DNA of 64,000 nucleotides, from positions 266,025-330,024 of the forward strand of contig NZ_JACRSZ010000003.1 of assembly GCF_014385005.1 (NCBI RefSeq). The letters run 5' to 3'. Positions 1 through 6,703 of this stretch are shown piece by piece. The position numbers and the translations under genes are program-made. Source of the stretch: Jingyaoa shaoxingensis. GTDB lineage: Bacteria; Bacillota; Clostridia; Lachnospirales; Lachnospiraceae. Numbering within the stretch: the stretch's first letter is position 1; each line of letters starts with the position of its first letter. The notes under the pieces were generated by a model that did not search any database, was not told where the DNA came from, and was given only the letters and a program-made list of their open reading frames with translations.

Positions 1-204
1 GGACATCGGGTAATATACTTCCAGACATTCCTTCTCTGCGATCTCCGGTACAGCCTGCACCGTAATCTGATAAGCCACCGTCTCTGTCTTTACCTTTCCA
101 GGTACGGCAATCACATCTGCCTCCCGTATCAGGCGTACTGCCTTCAGTGTCAGTAATTCCGGATCTCCCGGTCCGATTCCGATTCCATATAACTTTCCCT
201 TCAT
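1..204 (-). CDS. cbiL: Cobalt-factor II / precorrin-2 C20-methyltransferase, N-terminal fragment
   Basis: This is the first 68 codons of a gene that leaves the window at its left edge. The N-terminus shows the SAM-dependent tetrapyrrole methylase signature [16 protein letters not shown], followed by an ADVIAVP segment typical of the C20-methyltransferases of cobalamin synthesis. That family methylates the C20 position of the corrin precursor in the cytoplasm. The start at 204 has a GGAGGG ribosome binding site at 209-214. It lies 26 bases downstream of cbiD on the same strand, so the two are probably one operon under the cobalamin riboswitch. CbiL is favoured over other methylases of the fold because of the opening motif; without the C-terminus this is not certain. 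Confidence 0.8.
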   Translation of the reverse strand, partial: MKGKLYGIGIGPGDPELLTLKAVRLIREADVIAVPGKVKTETVAYQITVQAVPEIAEKECLEVYYPMS

Positions 205-230
205 ATTTCCCTCCTGTATCTGTTCTCTAA

Positions 231-1382
231 TTATTTTACTATAAATCTCTTTAGCATCTCCTCAGCCCCTTCTGTCTCTCCCAGATATCCATGGGCATTG
301 GAAAAAATAACTGCCTCTGTCTCAAGTGCACCCCCGCATCGGTGCTGTAAATAATAATGAATCTTCTCTGTCACCAGTTTCATCACCTGATTCGTCAGAT
401 TCTTTTCATTCAAGATATCGATGGCTTCTTCTGTCGTGATGGTATCCAGAAGCCGTCTTGCAGTCTCCAGATCTGCTCCTGCACGAATGGCAGCCGCTGT
501 CATCAGTTCCGCGCGGCTGTCTGCATGACGGGAGTGGGTATTCATAATTCCTCCGGACACCTTGATAAACTTTCCGATATGTGCAATAAAGAGAATGCCT
601 TTTACGCCCATCTCCACAGCCATGTCCAGCGTCTCTCCCACATAGTTACTGCATTTCATGGAATTCTTCAGATCAATCTCCACATGCTCACGCAGGAAAT
701 CTTCTCCGTAATTGCCCGGTGTAATAATCAGATATTCGTCTCCGTTCGCATGACGCATCTCCATCTCCAGCCGAATGCTGGCAACCAGTGCTGCTTCACT
801 CATAGGTACCACAATACCACTGGTTCCCAGAATGGATATGCCTCCCTCTATACCAAGTCTTGGGTTAAAGGTCTTCTTCGCCACTTCCTCACCGCCAGGT
901 ACCGAGATCACCACTGAGATTCCTCCGGCATAGTCCAGATCTTCACATACAGACTGCACAGCCTCCCGTATCATCTCTCTTGGAACCCGGTTAATGGCCG
1001 CTTCTCCCACAGGCTGCCACAGACCTTTTTTTGTCACCCTGCCGACACCTCTACCACCGTCAATCTGTACTCCCGGTGTACTGCTTTTCCTGACGGATGC
1101 ATAAACCAACAATCCATGAGTAGCATCCGGGTCATCCCCCCCATCCTTACGCACTGCACAGACTGCCTGCTCTTTTTCCAGAGAAACATCCTCCGGAAGC
1201 AGATGCAGCAGAATGCCTTTTGGCGTCATCAGATCCACTTCTGTCAGTTTTTTCTGTAAAAGCAACATAGATGTGGCTGCTTTTGCCGCAGCTGCCGCAC
1301 AGGAACCCGTGGTATACCCACATTGTAATTTTTTACTGTTTTTAATGACATAACAGTCTTCCAGACCATTCTTATGTTCCAT
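231..1382 (-). CDS. cbiD: Cobalt-precorrin-5B C1-methyltransferase CbiD
   Basis: This 383-residue protein matches CbiD in length and motifs. The N-terminal [16 protein letters not shown] motif, the [12 protein letters not shown] segment and the [15 protein letters not shown] stretch are family hallmarks. CbiD methylates C1 of cobalt-precorrin-5B in the anaerobic (early cobalt insertion) cobalamin route. The start at 1382 follows GGAG and sits directly after an intrinsic terminator that forms the expression platform of a cobalamin riboswitch, so end-product control is expected. The partial cbiL gene follows after 26 bases. No sign of damage is visible. Confidence 0.95.
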   Translation of the reverse strand: MEHKNGLEDCYVIKNSKKLQCGYTTGSCAAAAAKAATSMLLLQKKLTEVDLMTPKGILLHLLPEDVSLEKEQAVCAVRKDGGDDPDATHGLLVYASVRKSSTPGVQIDGGRGVGRVTKKGLWQPVGEAAINRVPREMIREAVQSVCEDLDYAGGISVVISVPGGEEVAKKTFNPRLGIEGGISILGTSGIVVPMSEAALVASIRLEMEMRHANGDEYLIITPGNYGEDFLREHVEIDLKNSMKCSNYVGETLDMAVEMGVKGILFIAHIGKFIKVSGGIMNTHSRHADSRAELMTAAAIRAGADLETARRLLDTITTEEAIDILNEKNLTNQVMKLVTEKIHYYLQHRCGGALETEAVIFSNAHGYLGETEGAEEMLKRFIVK

Positions 1383-1396
1383 GAATCCGTCTCCAA

Positions 1397-1437
1397 AAAA
1401 ATACTGCCGCTGGCATATTAAATGACAACGACAGTAT
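1397..1437 (-). terminator. Expression-platform terminator of the cobalamin riboswitch
   Basis: In the minus direction, a stem of about 16 pairs (arms 1401-1416 and 1422-1437, a few mismatches) is followed at once by seven T residues and then the GGAG of cbiD. This is a classic intrinsic terminator placed to switch off cbiD when ligand binds upstream. Confidence 0.8.
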
Positions 1438-1479
1438 CTGATTTTCTAAAAAATAAAATAATCATACGTTCTGAGAACC

Positions 1480-1590
1480 GGTTGCCGCAGCCTCATGAAC
1501 GATTTCAGTCTGTCCCGGTCTCTGACTTTTACAGTAACGGACTTGTGGAGGATTTGCACCCCGCTTCCCAGTATAACAAACCTAAAAAAG
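1480..1590 (-). promoter_or_regulatory. Cobalamin riboswitch
   Basis: Read on the minus strand, the leader contains the conserved cobalamin-aptamer series: GGGAAGCGGGGTGCAAATCC, then CCACAAGTCCG, then a B12-box-like TTACTGTA, then AGTCAGAGACCGGG. The order and spacing match the core of the Rfam cobalamin family. It lies between a good promoter (1591-1619) and a terminator ahead of cbiD. The 5' and 3' boundaries are estimated. Ligand binding is expected to favour the terminator and lower cbiD expression. Confidence 0.85.
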
Positions 1591-1619
1591 AGTATATCTT
1601 TTTTTGCTCTTTTTGTCAA
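1591..1619 (-). promoter_or_regulatory. Sigma-A promoter for the cobalamin riboswitch / cbiD
   Basis: On the minus strand TTGACA (1614-1619) and TATACT (1591-1596) are separated by exactly 17 bases. The promoter begins just 2 bases after the dut stop codon, so cbiD has its own start of transcription. Confidence 0.8.
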
Positions 1620-1620
1620 T

Positions 1621-2064
1621 CTATGCCTTTCCGGTACTTCCGAATCCGCCACGGTCTGTTCCTTCCAGTTTTTCCGTTTCTTCGAATTCAATCACCGGCT
1701 GATGTTCCATAATGCGGAACTGACAGATCCGGTCATTTACATGAATCTCTGTGTCACGCATAGCTAAGACCGGCACAAACCACTGGTCATTGTCTCCACA
1801 GTAAGACTCATCAATCACACCATAATGATTGGTCTGAATGACACCAAAATTCTTAAAAGTAGAACTTCTCGGCACCACATGTGCCTCATATCCTTCCGGC
1901 AGCTTCATGGCAATTCCCAGAGGGATCAGCTTAAATTCTCCGGCTTTTAACACCACATCCTCTGCCGCCCGCAGGTCAATCCAATCGGACTTACCGTCGA
2001 TATAACGCAGATGCTCAATCTTGTCTGAAAAATATTTAATCTGTATCTTTTCTGTATGCTTCAT
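1621..2064 (-). CDS. dut: dUTP diphosphatase (dUTPase)
   Basis: This 147-residue protein has the conserved dUTPase motifs in order: a WIDLRAAED motif I variant, [13 protein letters not shown] (motif II), the [10 protein letters not shown] motif III, and the C-terminal GGFGSTGK P-loop-like motif V. It hydrolyses dUTP to dUMP and pyrophosphate, keeping uracil out of DNA and supplying the thymidylate precursor. The start at 2064 is 8 bases after the nrdG stop, and its GGAG overlaps that stop codon, so translation is probably coupled. It is the last gene of the T-box controlled transcript. Confidence 0.93.
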   Translation of the reverse strand: MKHTEKIQIKYFSDKIEHLRYIDGKSDWIDLRAAEDVVLKAGEFKLIPLGIAMKLPEGYEAHVVPRSSTFKNFGVIQTNHYGVIDESYCGDNDQWFVPVLAMRDTEIHVNDRICQFRIMEHQPVIEFEETEKLEGTDRGGFGSTGKA

Positions 2065-2072
2065 ATACTCTC

Positions 2073-2564
2073 CTATTCGTCGTGTAATATAATCTGTCCG
2101 GTTCTCAGGCTCTCCTGTACATCAATCACTCGCTGGTTGGCACTGCCTCTCCAGTGAAGCTGTGTATTTTTCAACTCTTCCACATATGTTCCATCCACCA
2201 GCACATCCAGATCCTTCACCACTTCTTTTTCCTCCACCTGTTCCCAGGTATAACCGGTATAAAGCCAGATCGTTTTTTTCGGAAATCTGTGACGGATCTC
2301 TTTTGCCAGCCTGGTGATCTCCGGTTCATTAGAAGGCAGCAGGGGATCTCCGCCACTGAAAGTAATACCGGATATATAGCTTTTTTCCAGTTCCCTGAAA
2401 ATCTCTTCTTCCGCCTCCCGGTCAAACAACACACCGTCCTGCGGATCCCAGGTTACAGGATTCTGACATCCTTTGCAATGATGTTCGCAGCCAGATACCC
2501 AGAGCACTACCCGTAGCCCGTCTCCATTTAACATGTCATCTCTGGTAATATTATGATAATTCAT
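2073..2564 (-). CDS. nrdG: Anaerobic ribonucleoside-triphosphate reductase activating protein
   Basis: A 163-residue radical SAM enzyme. The cluster motif CEHHCKGC (C-x3-C-x2-C) lies near residues 27-34, followed by the SAM-binding TFSGGDPLL motif near residue 70. NrdG uses an iron-sulfur cluster and SAM to place the glycyl radical on NrdD, which makes dNTPs without oxygen. No nrdD is present in the window. The start at 2564 is 8 bases after the stop of the upstream ABC ATPase gene and its AAGGAG overlaps that stop, so it appears to be the fourth gene of the same operon. Pairing with dut makes sense for dNTP metabolism; the link with the importer is unusual. Confidence 0.93.
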   Translation of the reverse strand: MNYHNITRDDMLNGDGLRVVLWVSGCEHHCKGCQNPVTWDPQDGVLFDREAEEEIFRELEKSYISGITFSGGDPLLPSNEPEITRLAKEIRHRFPKKTIWLYTGYTWEQVEEKEVVKDLDVLVDGTYVEELKNTQLHWRGSANQRVIDVQESLRTGQIILHDE

Positions 2565-2572
2565 ATAACTCC

Positions 2573-3376
2573 TTACTTCGAGAAAAGAATTCGGTCATTG
2601 TCCAGTTCTTTTCCGGCGCCTGTATTGAATTTCTCCAGAAGTCCGTCCACTGTCAGTCCGTCTCTTTCCTTTCCTTCAATATCCAGAATGATTCTTCCGC
2701 TGTCCATCATCAGTGTCCGATTTCCCAGTTCCAGTGCAGAATGCATATTATGGGTAATCATCAGGCATGACAGGTGATTTTCTTTTACAATCTTCTTGGT
2801 CAGATCCAGTACTTTATCTGCTGTAGCCGGATCCAGTGCCGCCGTATGTTCATCCAGCAGCAGCAGTTTGGGCGGTACCATAGTTGCCATCAGAAGTGTC
2901 AGTGCCTGACGCTGTCCACCGGATAAGAGCCCTACCGGCTGCTTCATACGGTCTTCCAGCCCCATATTCAACACTGCCAGACGCTCACGGAACTGTTCTT
3001 TTTCTTTTCTGGATACTCTGCTTAAGAAAGCATTCTGACTGGTAGATGTCCGAAGATAGGCAATCGCAATATTCTCTTCAATGGTCATATTCGGTGCTGT
3101 ACCCTTCATCGGATCCTGAAACAGATGACCGATATATTTTGCTCTCTTATGTTCCGGAAGGAAAGTAATATCCTGTCCGTCCAGTTCCACGAACCCCTCA
3201 TCAACATAAAAGCCGCCGCATATAGCATTAAACATGGTAGACTTGCCGGCTCCGTTGGAACCGATAATGGTAATAAAATCACCGTCTTTTACTTCCAGAT
3301 TCAGGTGATTCAGTGCTGTTTTTTCATTTACCGTTCCTTTATTGAAGGTCTTGCAAATATCCATCAGTTTTAACAT
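2573..3376 (-). CDS. ABC transporter ATP-binding protein, probable tryptophan importer
   Basis: The 267-residue ATPase has Walker A GSNGAGKS near residue 40, signature LSGGQRQALTL and Walker B LLLLDEHTAALDP. The start at 3376 (MLKLMD) is chosen because a GGGAGGC site lies 7 bases upstream; the frame stays open for 38 more codons but the extension is not family-like and overlaps the permease gene. It energises the permease encoded immediately upstream (stop codon adjacent). It corresponds to TrpZ of the TrpXYZ-type importers of Firmicutes, an assignment that rests on the upstream T-box with a tryptophan codon. Confidence 0.88.
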   Translation of the reverse strand: MLKLMDICKTFNKGTVNEKTALNHLNLEVKDGDFITIIGSNGAGKSTMFNAICGGFYVDEGFVELDGQDITFLPEHKRAKYIGHLFQDPMKGTAPNMTIEENIAIAYLRTSTSQNAFLSRVSRKEKEQFRERLAVLNMGLEDRMKQPVGLLSGGQRQALTLLMATMVPPKLLLLDEHTAALDPATADKVLDLTKKIVKENHLSCLMITHNMHSALELGNRTLMMDSGRIILDIEGKERDGLTVDGLLEKFNTGAGKELDNDRILFSK

Positions 3377-3377
3377 G

Positions 3378-4319
3378 TTATCTGCCTCCCTTCTGATATA
3401 ATTCTCTGTGCCGAAGCATTGCTGCATGTTTTGTTTTCTGCAGGGCAATAATCTCCTTGATTGCCGGAATCGATATGGCAATGGCAACAATCAATGCGGA
3501 AACCAGTTTCAGTGCCGATGCCGGCAGATTAAATCTCAGCGCAATTGCCACGATCACACGATAGAGACAGGAACCGATGATGACTCCCACGATTCTCACT
3601 TTGATATTTTTTCTTCCAAATATAGTCTCTCCGATAATCAAAGATGCCAGTGCTACGGTAACCATGCCAGTTCCCATATTCACGTCCACAGACTTCTGAT
3701 ATTCTCCCAGGAGACATCCTGCCAGCGCCGTCATAGCACCGCCAATACATAAGCCCACAGTGGTAGTCATCGCCGGGTTGATGGATGAACTTTTTACCAT
3801 GGCAATATTATTTCCGGTTGCACGAATCGATAATCCCAGTCTTGTTCCAAGGAACAGTGCAAGCAGTATGGCAATGATCACCAGAAAAATCAGCGCCACA
3901 ATCATCTTACTGTAACTCTCTAGAAAAGTATCCTTGGTCAGATCCTTCATCATGGAGAATACCGTCTCGGTGGTATTCATGTTTAAATTGGACTTTCCCA
4001 TGATACAGATATTTACCGTATAAAGTCCGGTATTCACAATGATTCCGGCAAGCATACTCTCCACTTTCATCTTCGTCTGTAAAAATGCATTTACAAGACC
4101 GGACAGAATTCCGGTTCCCATTGCTGCAAATAGTGCAAGGAACGGATGACCTGCCAGCGCCACTACTGCACCCGCTGCCGCTCCCATTGTATAACATCCG
4201 TCTGTAGACAGATCACAGACATTCAGCATGGAATAGGTCAGGAATAATGCTAATGCAATGATTCCATATATAATTCCCAGTTCCAGTGCACTCTGTATCA
4301 GGGCCCACGTAATAAACAT
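3378..4319 (-). CDS. ABC transporter permease, probable tryptophan importer
   Basis: A 313-residue integral membrane protein of the branched-chain-amino-acid/ribose permease superfamily. About eight to nine hydrophobic segments span the length, with the family-like stretch LTYSMLNVCDLSTDG near the N-terminus and a charged C-terminal tail. It forms the channel for the substrate-binding protein encoded upstream and ends next to the ATPase start. It corresponds to TrpY of TrpXYZ-type systems. A hairpin lies between this gene and the binding-protein gene, a common way of keeping more binding protein than permease. Confidence 0.87.
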   Translation of the reverse strand: MFITWALIQSALELGIIYGIIALALFLTYSMLNVCDLSTDGCYTMGAAAGAVVALAGHPFLALFAAMGTGILSGLVNAFLQTKMKVESMLAGIIVNTGLYTVNICIMGKSNLNMNTTETVFSMMKDLTKDTFLESYSKMIVALIFLVIIAILLALFLGTRLGLSIRATGNNIAMVKSSSINPAMTTTVGLCIGGAMTALAGCLLGEYQKSVDVNMGTGMVTVALASLIIGETIFGRKNIKVRIVGVIIGSCLYRVIVAIALRFNLPASALKLVSALIVAIAISIPAIKEIIALQKTKHAAMLRHRELYQKGGR

Positions 4320-4353
4320 GTTCTTTCTCCTTTATCCTTCTTTAGTCAACACA

Positions 4354-4377
4354 ACTTCCGGACCGAAGCCCGGAAGT
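4354..4377 (-). terminator. Intercistronic hairpin between binding protein and permease genes
   Basis: An 8-pair GC-rich stem (ACTTCCGG / CCGGAAGT) with an 8-base loop lies between the two importer genes. It has no T tract, so it more likely stabilises the upstream binding-protein mRNA or attenuates partially than stops transcription. Confidence 0.5.
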
Positions 4378-4409
4378 GCATATAAATCTTCTTTTATTAT
4401 TTTACTTAT

Positions 4410-5429
4410 TTATTCAAAGCTTTCTGCTGTCTGAATCTCTACAAAGTCTGTGCAGTAATCACTGAATGCTTCTTTGATAGTATCCAGATCAAATCCAATG
4501 GCTTCACAGGTCTCTGTATTTACAGTTGCAATACCATTGTCAAAGGTCTGTACCGGAGTCTCTGCCACATTCACATCCCCTGTCAGTACTTCTGCTACCA
4601 TATCCGCTGTAGCAACTCCAAGGTTCGCATAATCTACACCGTATCCGCAGAATGCTCCGTTCAGTGCGAATGAATCAGCTCCTGTATAGTGTGGAATTCC
4701 TGCATCATTAAACAGTTCATAGATAGAAAGCTCTGCTGTCATGATGGTGTTATCGGTTGGTGTGAAGACTGCCTCTACACCATCTGCAATCAGAGACTGT
4801 GCAGCCAGGATAACATCATCGGTAGTAGAACCTGTCTTCTCTTCATATTCTATACCATTTTCCTCACAGAAAGCAATTGCATTCTGGATGGCATTCTGGG
4901 ATGAATCCTGTGCAGTATCATAAAGAAGACCTACTTTTTTCAGATCCGGATTGGCTGCCAGCATCAGATTCATAATAGTTGCAGTATCCAGTGCATCGGA
5001 AGTCCCTGTGATGTTTCCACCAGGAGCATCCATAGAATCTACCAGACCTGCTCCCACCGGATCAGAAACTGCGGAAAAGATGACTGGGATATCGGTATCC
5101 TCTGTTGCTGACTGCATTACCATAGCTACCGGCGTGGCAATTGCAACTACCACGTCAACCTGGTCTGCCATAAGGTCAGATGCGATCTGATTCAGTACTG
5201 AGGAATCTGCCTGTGCATTGGAGAAATAATCTGCATAATTAAATGTAACTCCCAGTTCTTCTGCCTTGGCATCCAGTTCTTTTTCAATATTCTCTGTGAT
5301 CTGGTTCAGGGACGCGTCATCTACATACTGTACAATTCCCACCTTGTAATCTTCTGCCATTGCCGTTGCTGCCATTGCGGATGTAATTGCTGCCATAACT
5401 GCTACACTTGTAAATAATTTCTTTTTCAT
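4410..5429 (-). CDS. ABC transporter substrate-binding protein, probable tryptophan importer
   Basis: A 339-residue secreted binding protein of the ABC_sub_bind (TrpX-like) family. The N-terminus is a signal peptide (MKKKLFTSVAVMAAITSAMAATAMA) but lacks a lipobox cysteine. The mature part starts with YKVGIVQYVDDASLNQI and contains VVVAIATPVAMVMQ and FSAVSDPVGAGLV, typical of this family. It is first in the operon and follows a T-box whose specifier reads as tryptophan UGG, which is the main reason for proposing tryptophan as substrate. Family members can bind other amino acids, so the substrate is inferred. Confidence 0.85.
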   Translation of the reverse strand: MKKKLFTSVAVMAAITSAMAATAMAEDYKVGIVQYVDDASLNQITENIEKELDAKAEELGVTFNYADYFSNAQADSSVLNQIASDLMADQVDVVVAIATPVAMVMQSATEDTDIPVIFSAVSDPVGAGLVDSMDAPGGNITGTSDALDTATIMNLMLAANPDLKKVGLLYDTAQDSSQNAIQNAIAFCEENGIEYEEKTGSTTDDVILAAQSLIADGVEAVFTPTDNTIMTAELSIYELFNDAGIPHYTGADSFALNGAFCGYGVDYANLGVATADMVAEVLTGDVNVAETPVQTFDNGIATVNTETCEAIGFDLDTIKEAFSDYCTDFVEIQTAESFE

Positions 5430-5524
5430 GATACTTTTCTCCTTTTCATTAAAAAAATAATTTAAACTATTGAAATCACTTTTTTATGAATGCAGTGCTG
5501 ATGGCAGTTTGTGAAATGAGAATT

Positions 5525-5850
5525 TTTATTTTTTAAGAAAACAAAAACCGCCTCAAGCTATCTGATGCTTGAGACGGTAATAAATTCTTATTATCGCGGT
5601 ACCACTCAACTTAACGTCTGTGACGTCCTCTTTCGCATGTACATTCATACACTCCTGATTGATAACGGGTTCGGTTCCCGACAACGCCTACTCTGAAATC
5701 TGATATCTTCATTTCAGGCTGCCCTCGAAAGTCCATTCAGCTAACCGTTCTATACTGTAATCCCACCATCTACAGCTCTCTGTGATATAACAAATAAGCT
5801 TACTTCTCTTTCTCATCGGTTTGGTTTTGTGATTTGTTGTTTGTAGTCTA
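5525..5850 (-). promoter_or_regulatory. T-box riboswitch, tryptophan specifier (UGG)
   Basis: On the minus strand the T-box core AGTGGTACCGCG lies at 5595-5606 and is followed by a strong intrinsic terminator (stem arms 5548-5558 and 5567-5577, then a T-rich run). Stem I is recognisable: GAAAG near its base pairs with CTTTC, an AGTA-type loop-E strand lies on the 5' side, and GAA-TGG-A lies on the 3' side, which reads as specifier UGG (Trp). Uncharged tRNA-Trp should stabilise the antiterminator and turn on the importer operon when tryptophan is scarce. Specifier assignment was made by eye. Confidence 0.9.
5548..5577 (-). terminator. T-box terminator
   Basis: An 11-pair stem (arms 5548-5558 and 5567-5577, one G-U or mismatch) followed in the minus direction by TTTTTGTTTT. 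It is the off-state of the tryptophan T-box. Confidence 0.88.
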
Positions 5851-5873
5851 GCACTGCGCAGAGGAAATGTCAA
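5845..5873 (-). promoter_or_regulatory. Sigma-A promoter of the T-box operon
   Basis: On the minus strand TTGACA (5868-5873) and TAGACT (5845-5850) are 17 bases apart, directly upstream of the T-box leader and only 18 bases past the SDR stop codon. Confidence 0.8.
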
Positions 5874-5891
5874 GCGCTAATTTTGCTTATA

Positions 5892-6647
5892 TTAGAAGAT
5901 TGTATATCCGCCATCTACCGCCAGCGCTGCGCCATGAATAAAGCTTGCTTCATCAGATGCCAGGAATGCGATTGCCTGTGCCACTTCAATCGGTTCTCCA
6001 GGACGCTTTGCCGGACTCATTCCCATTTTCATAGTTACCGGATGCTGTGGAATTGCCAGTACACGTGCAATCATTTCTGTTGCAATCGGGCCTGGGAGCA
6101 CTGCATTAATTCGTACTCCTGTCCGTCCATGATCCAGTGACATCTGACGAGTCAGACCAAGAAGACCATGCTTTGCTGAGGTATAGGCAAGGCCGCCGCG
6201 TCCTGCTGCTGTGGACGCCATGGAAGCTACATTGACAATCGTTCCTGCACCCTGTTCTTCCATAATTGGGATTACCTTTTTGCAGAGAACAAATGGTGCC
6301 GTAAGATTCGTAGCAAGTACACTGTTCCACTCATCCATGGTAATCTGGTTCATATTAGCAGTTGTTCCACCGATACCTGCATTATTTACAAGGATATCAA
6401 TTCTTCCATAGGTATCCAGTGTTATTTTTACCAGATGTTCCAGACTTTCTTCTGATGTCACATCGGTTTTACAGAAAATGGCCTCTCCACCATCTGCTTT
6501 GATCTCTTTTACTACTTCTGCTCCAAGTTCTTCCTTCGTTCCGACTACCACTACTTTTGCGCCTTCTTTTGCAAAAAGTTCTGCAGTTGCTCTTCCGATT
6601 CCTCTTGTAGATCCAGTTATAATTGCTACTTTATTTTCTAACTTCAT
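5892..6647 (-). CDS. SDR-family NAD(P)-dependent oxidoreductase (FabG-like)
   Basis: A 251-residue classical short-chain dehydrogenase. Cofactor motif TGSTRGIG is near residue 12, NNAG near residue 88, and the catalytic set includes a Ser near 140 and Y-x3-K in YTSAKHG near 153. The C-terminus ends in AVDGGYTIF. It interconverts a ketone and an alcohol using NAD(P)H. It resembles 3-oxoacyl-ACP reductases and hydroxysteroid dehydrogenases, and sequence alone does not decide. It follows the OYE-ADC fusion gene after 56 bases and probably works on the same substrate in a catabolic pair rather than in fatty acid synthesis. Confidence 0.85.
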   Translation of the reverse strand: MKLENKVAIITGSTRGIGRATAELFAKEGAKVVVVGTKEELGAEVVKEIKADGGEAIFCKTDVTSEESLEHLVKITLDTYGRIDILVNNAGIGGTTANMNQITMDEWNSVLATNLTAPFVLCKKVIPIMEEQGAGTIVNVASMASTAAGRGGLAYTSAKHGLLGLTRQMSLDHGRTGVRINAVLPGPIATEMIARVLAIPQHPVTMKMGMSPAKRPGEPIEVAQAIAFLASDEASFIHGAALAVDGGYTIF

Positions 6648-6703
6648 AGTTCTGTATCCTCCTGATTATAAAATTTGTGTATGTTACTATTTTGTAAAGT
6701 TGT

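Noticed and set aside
5892..6647. Core FabG of fatty acid synthesis
   Set aside because: No other fab genes nearby; the gene follows the OYE-ADC fusion and likely serves that module.
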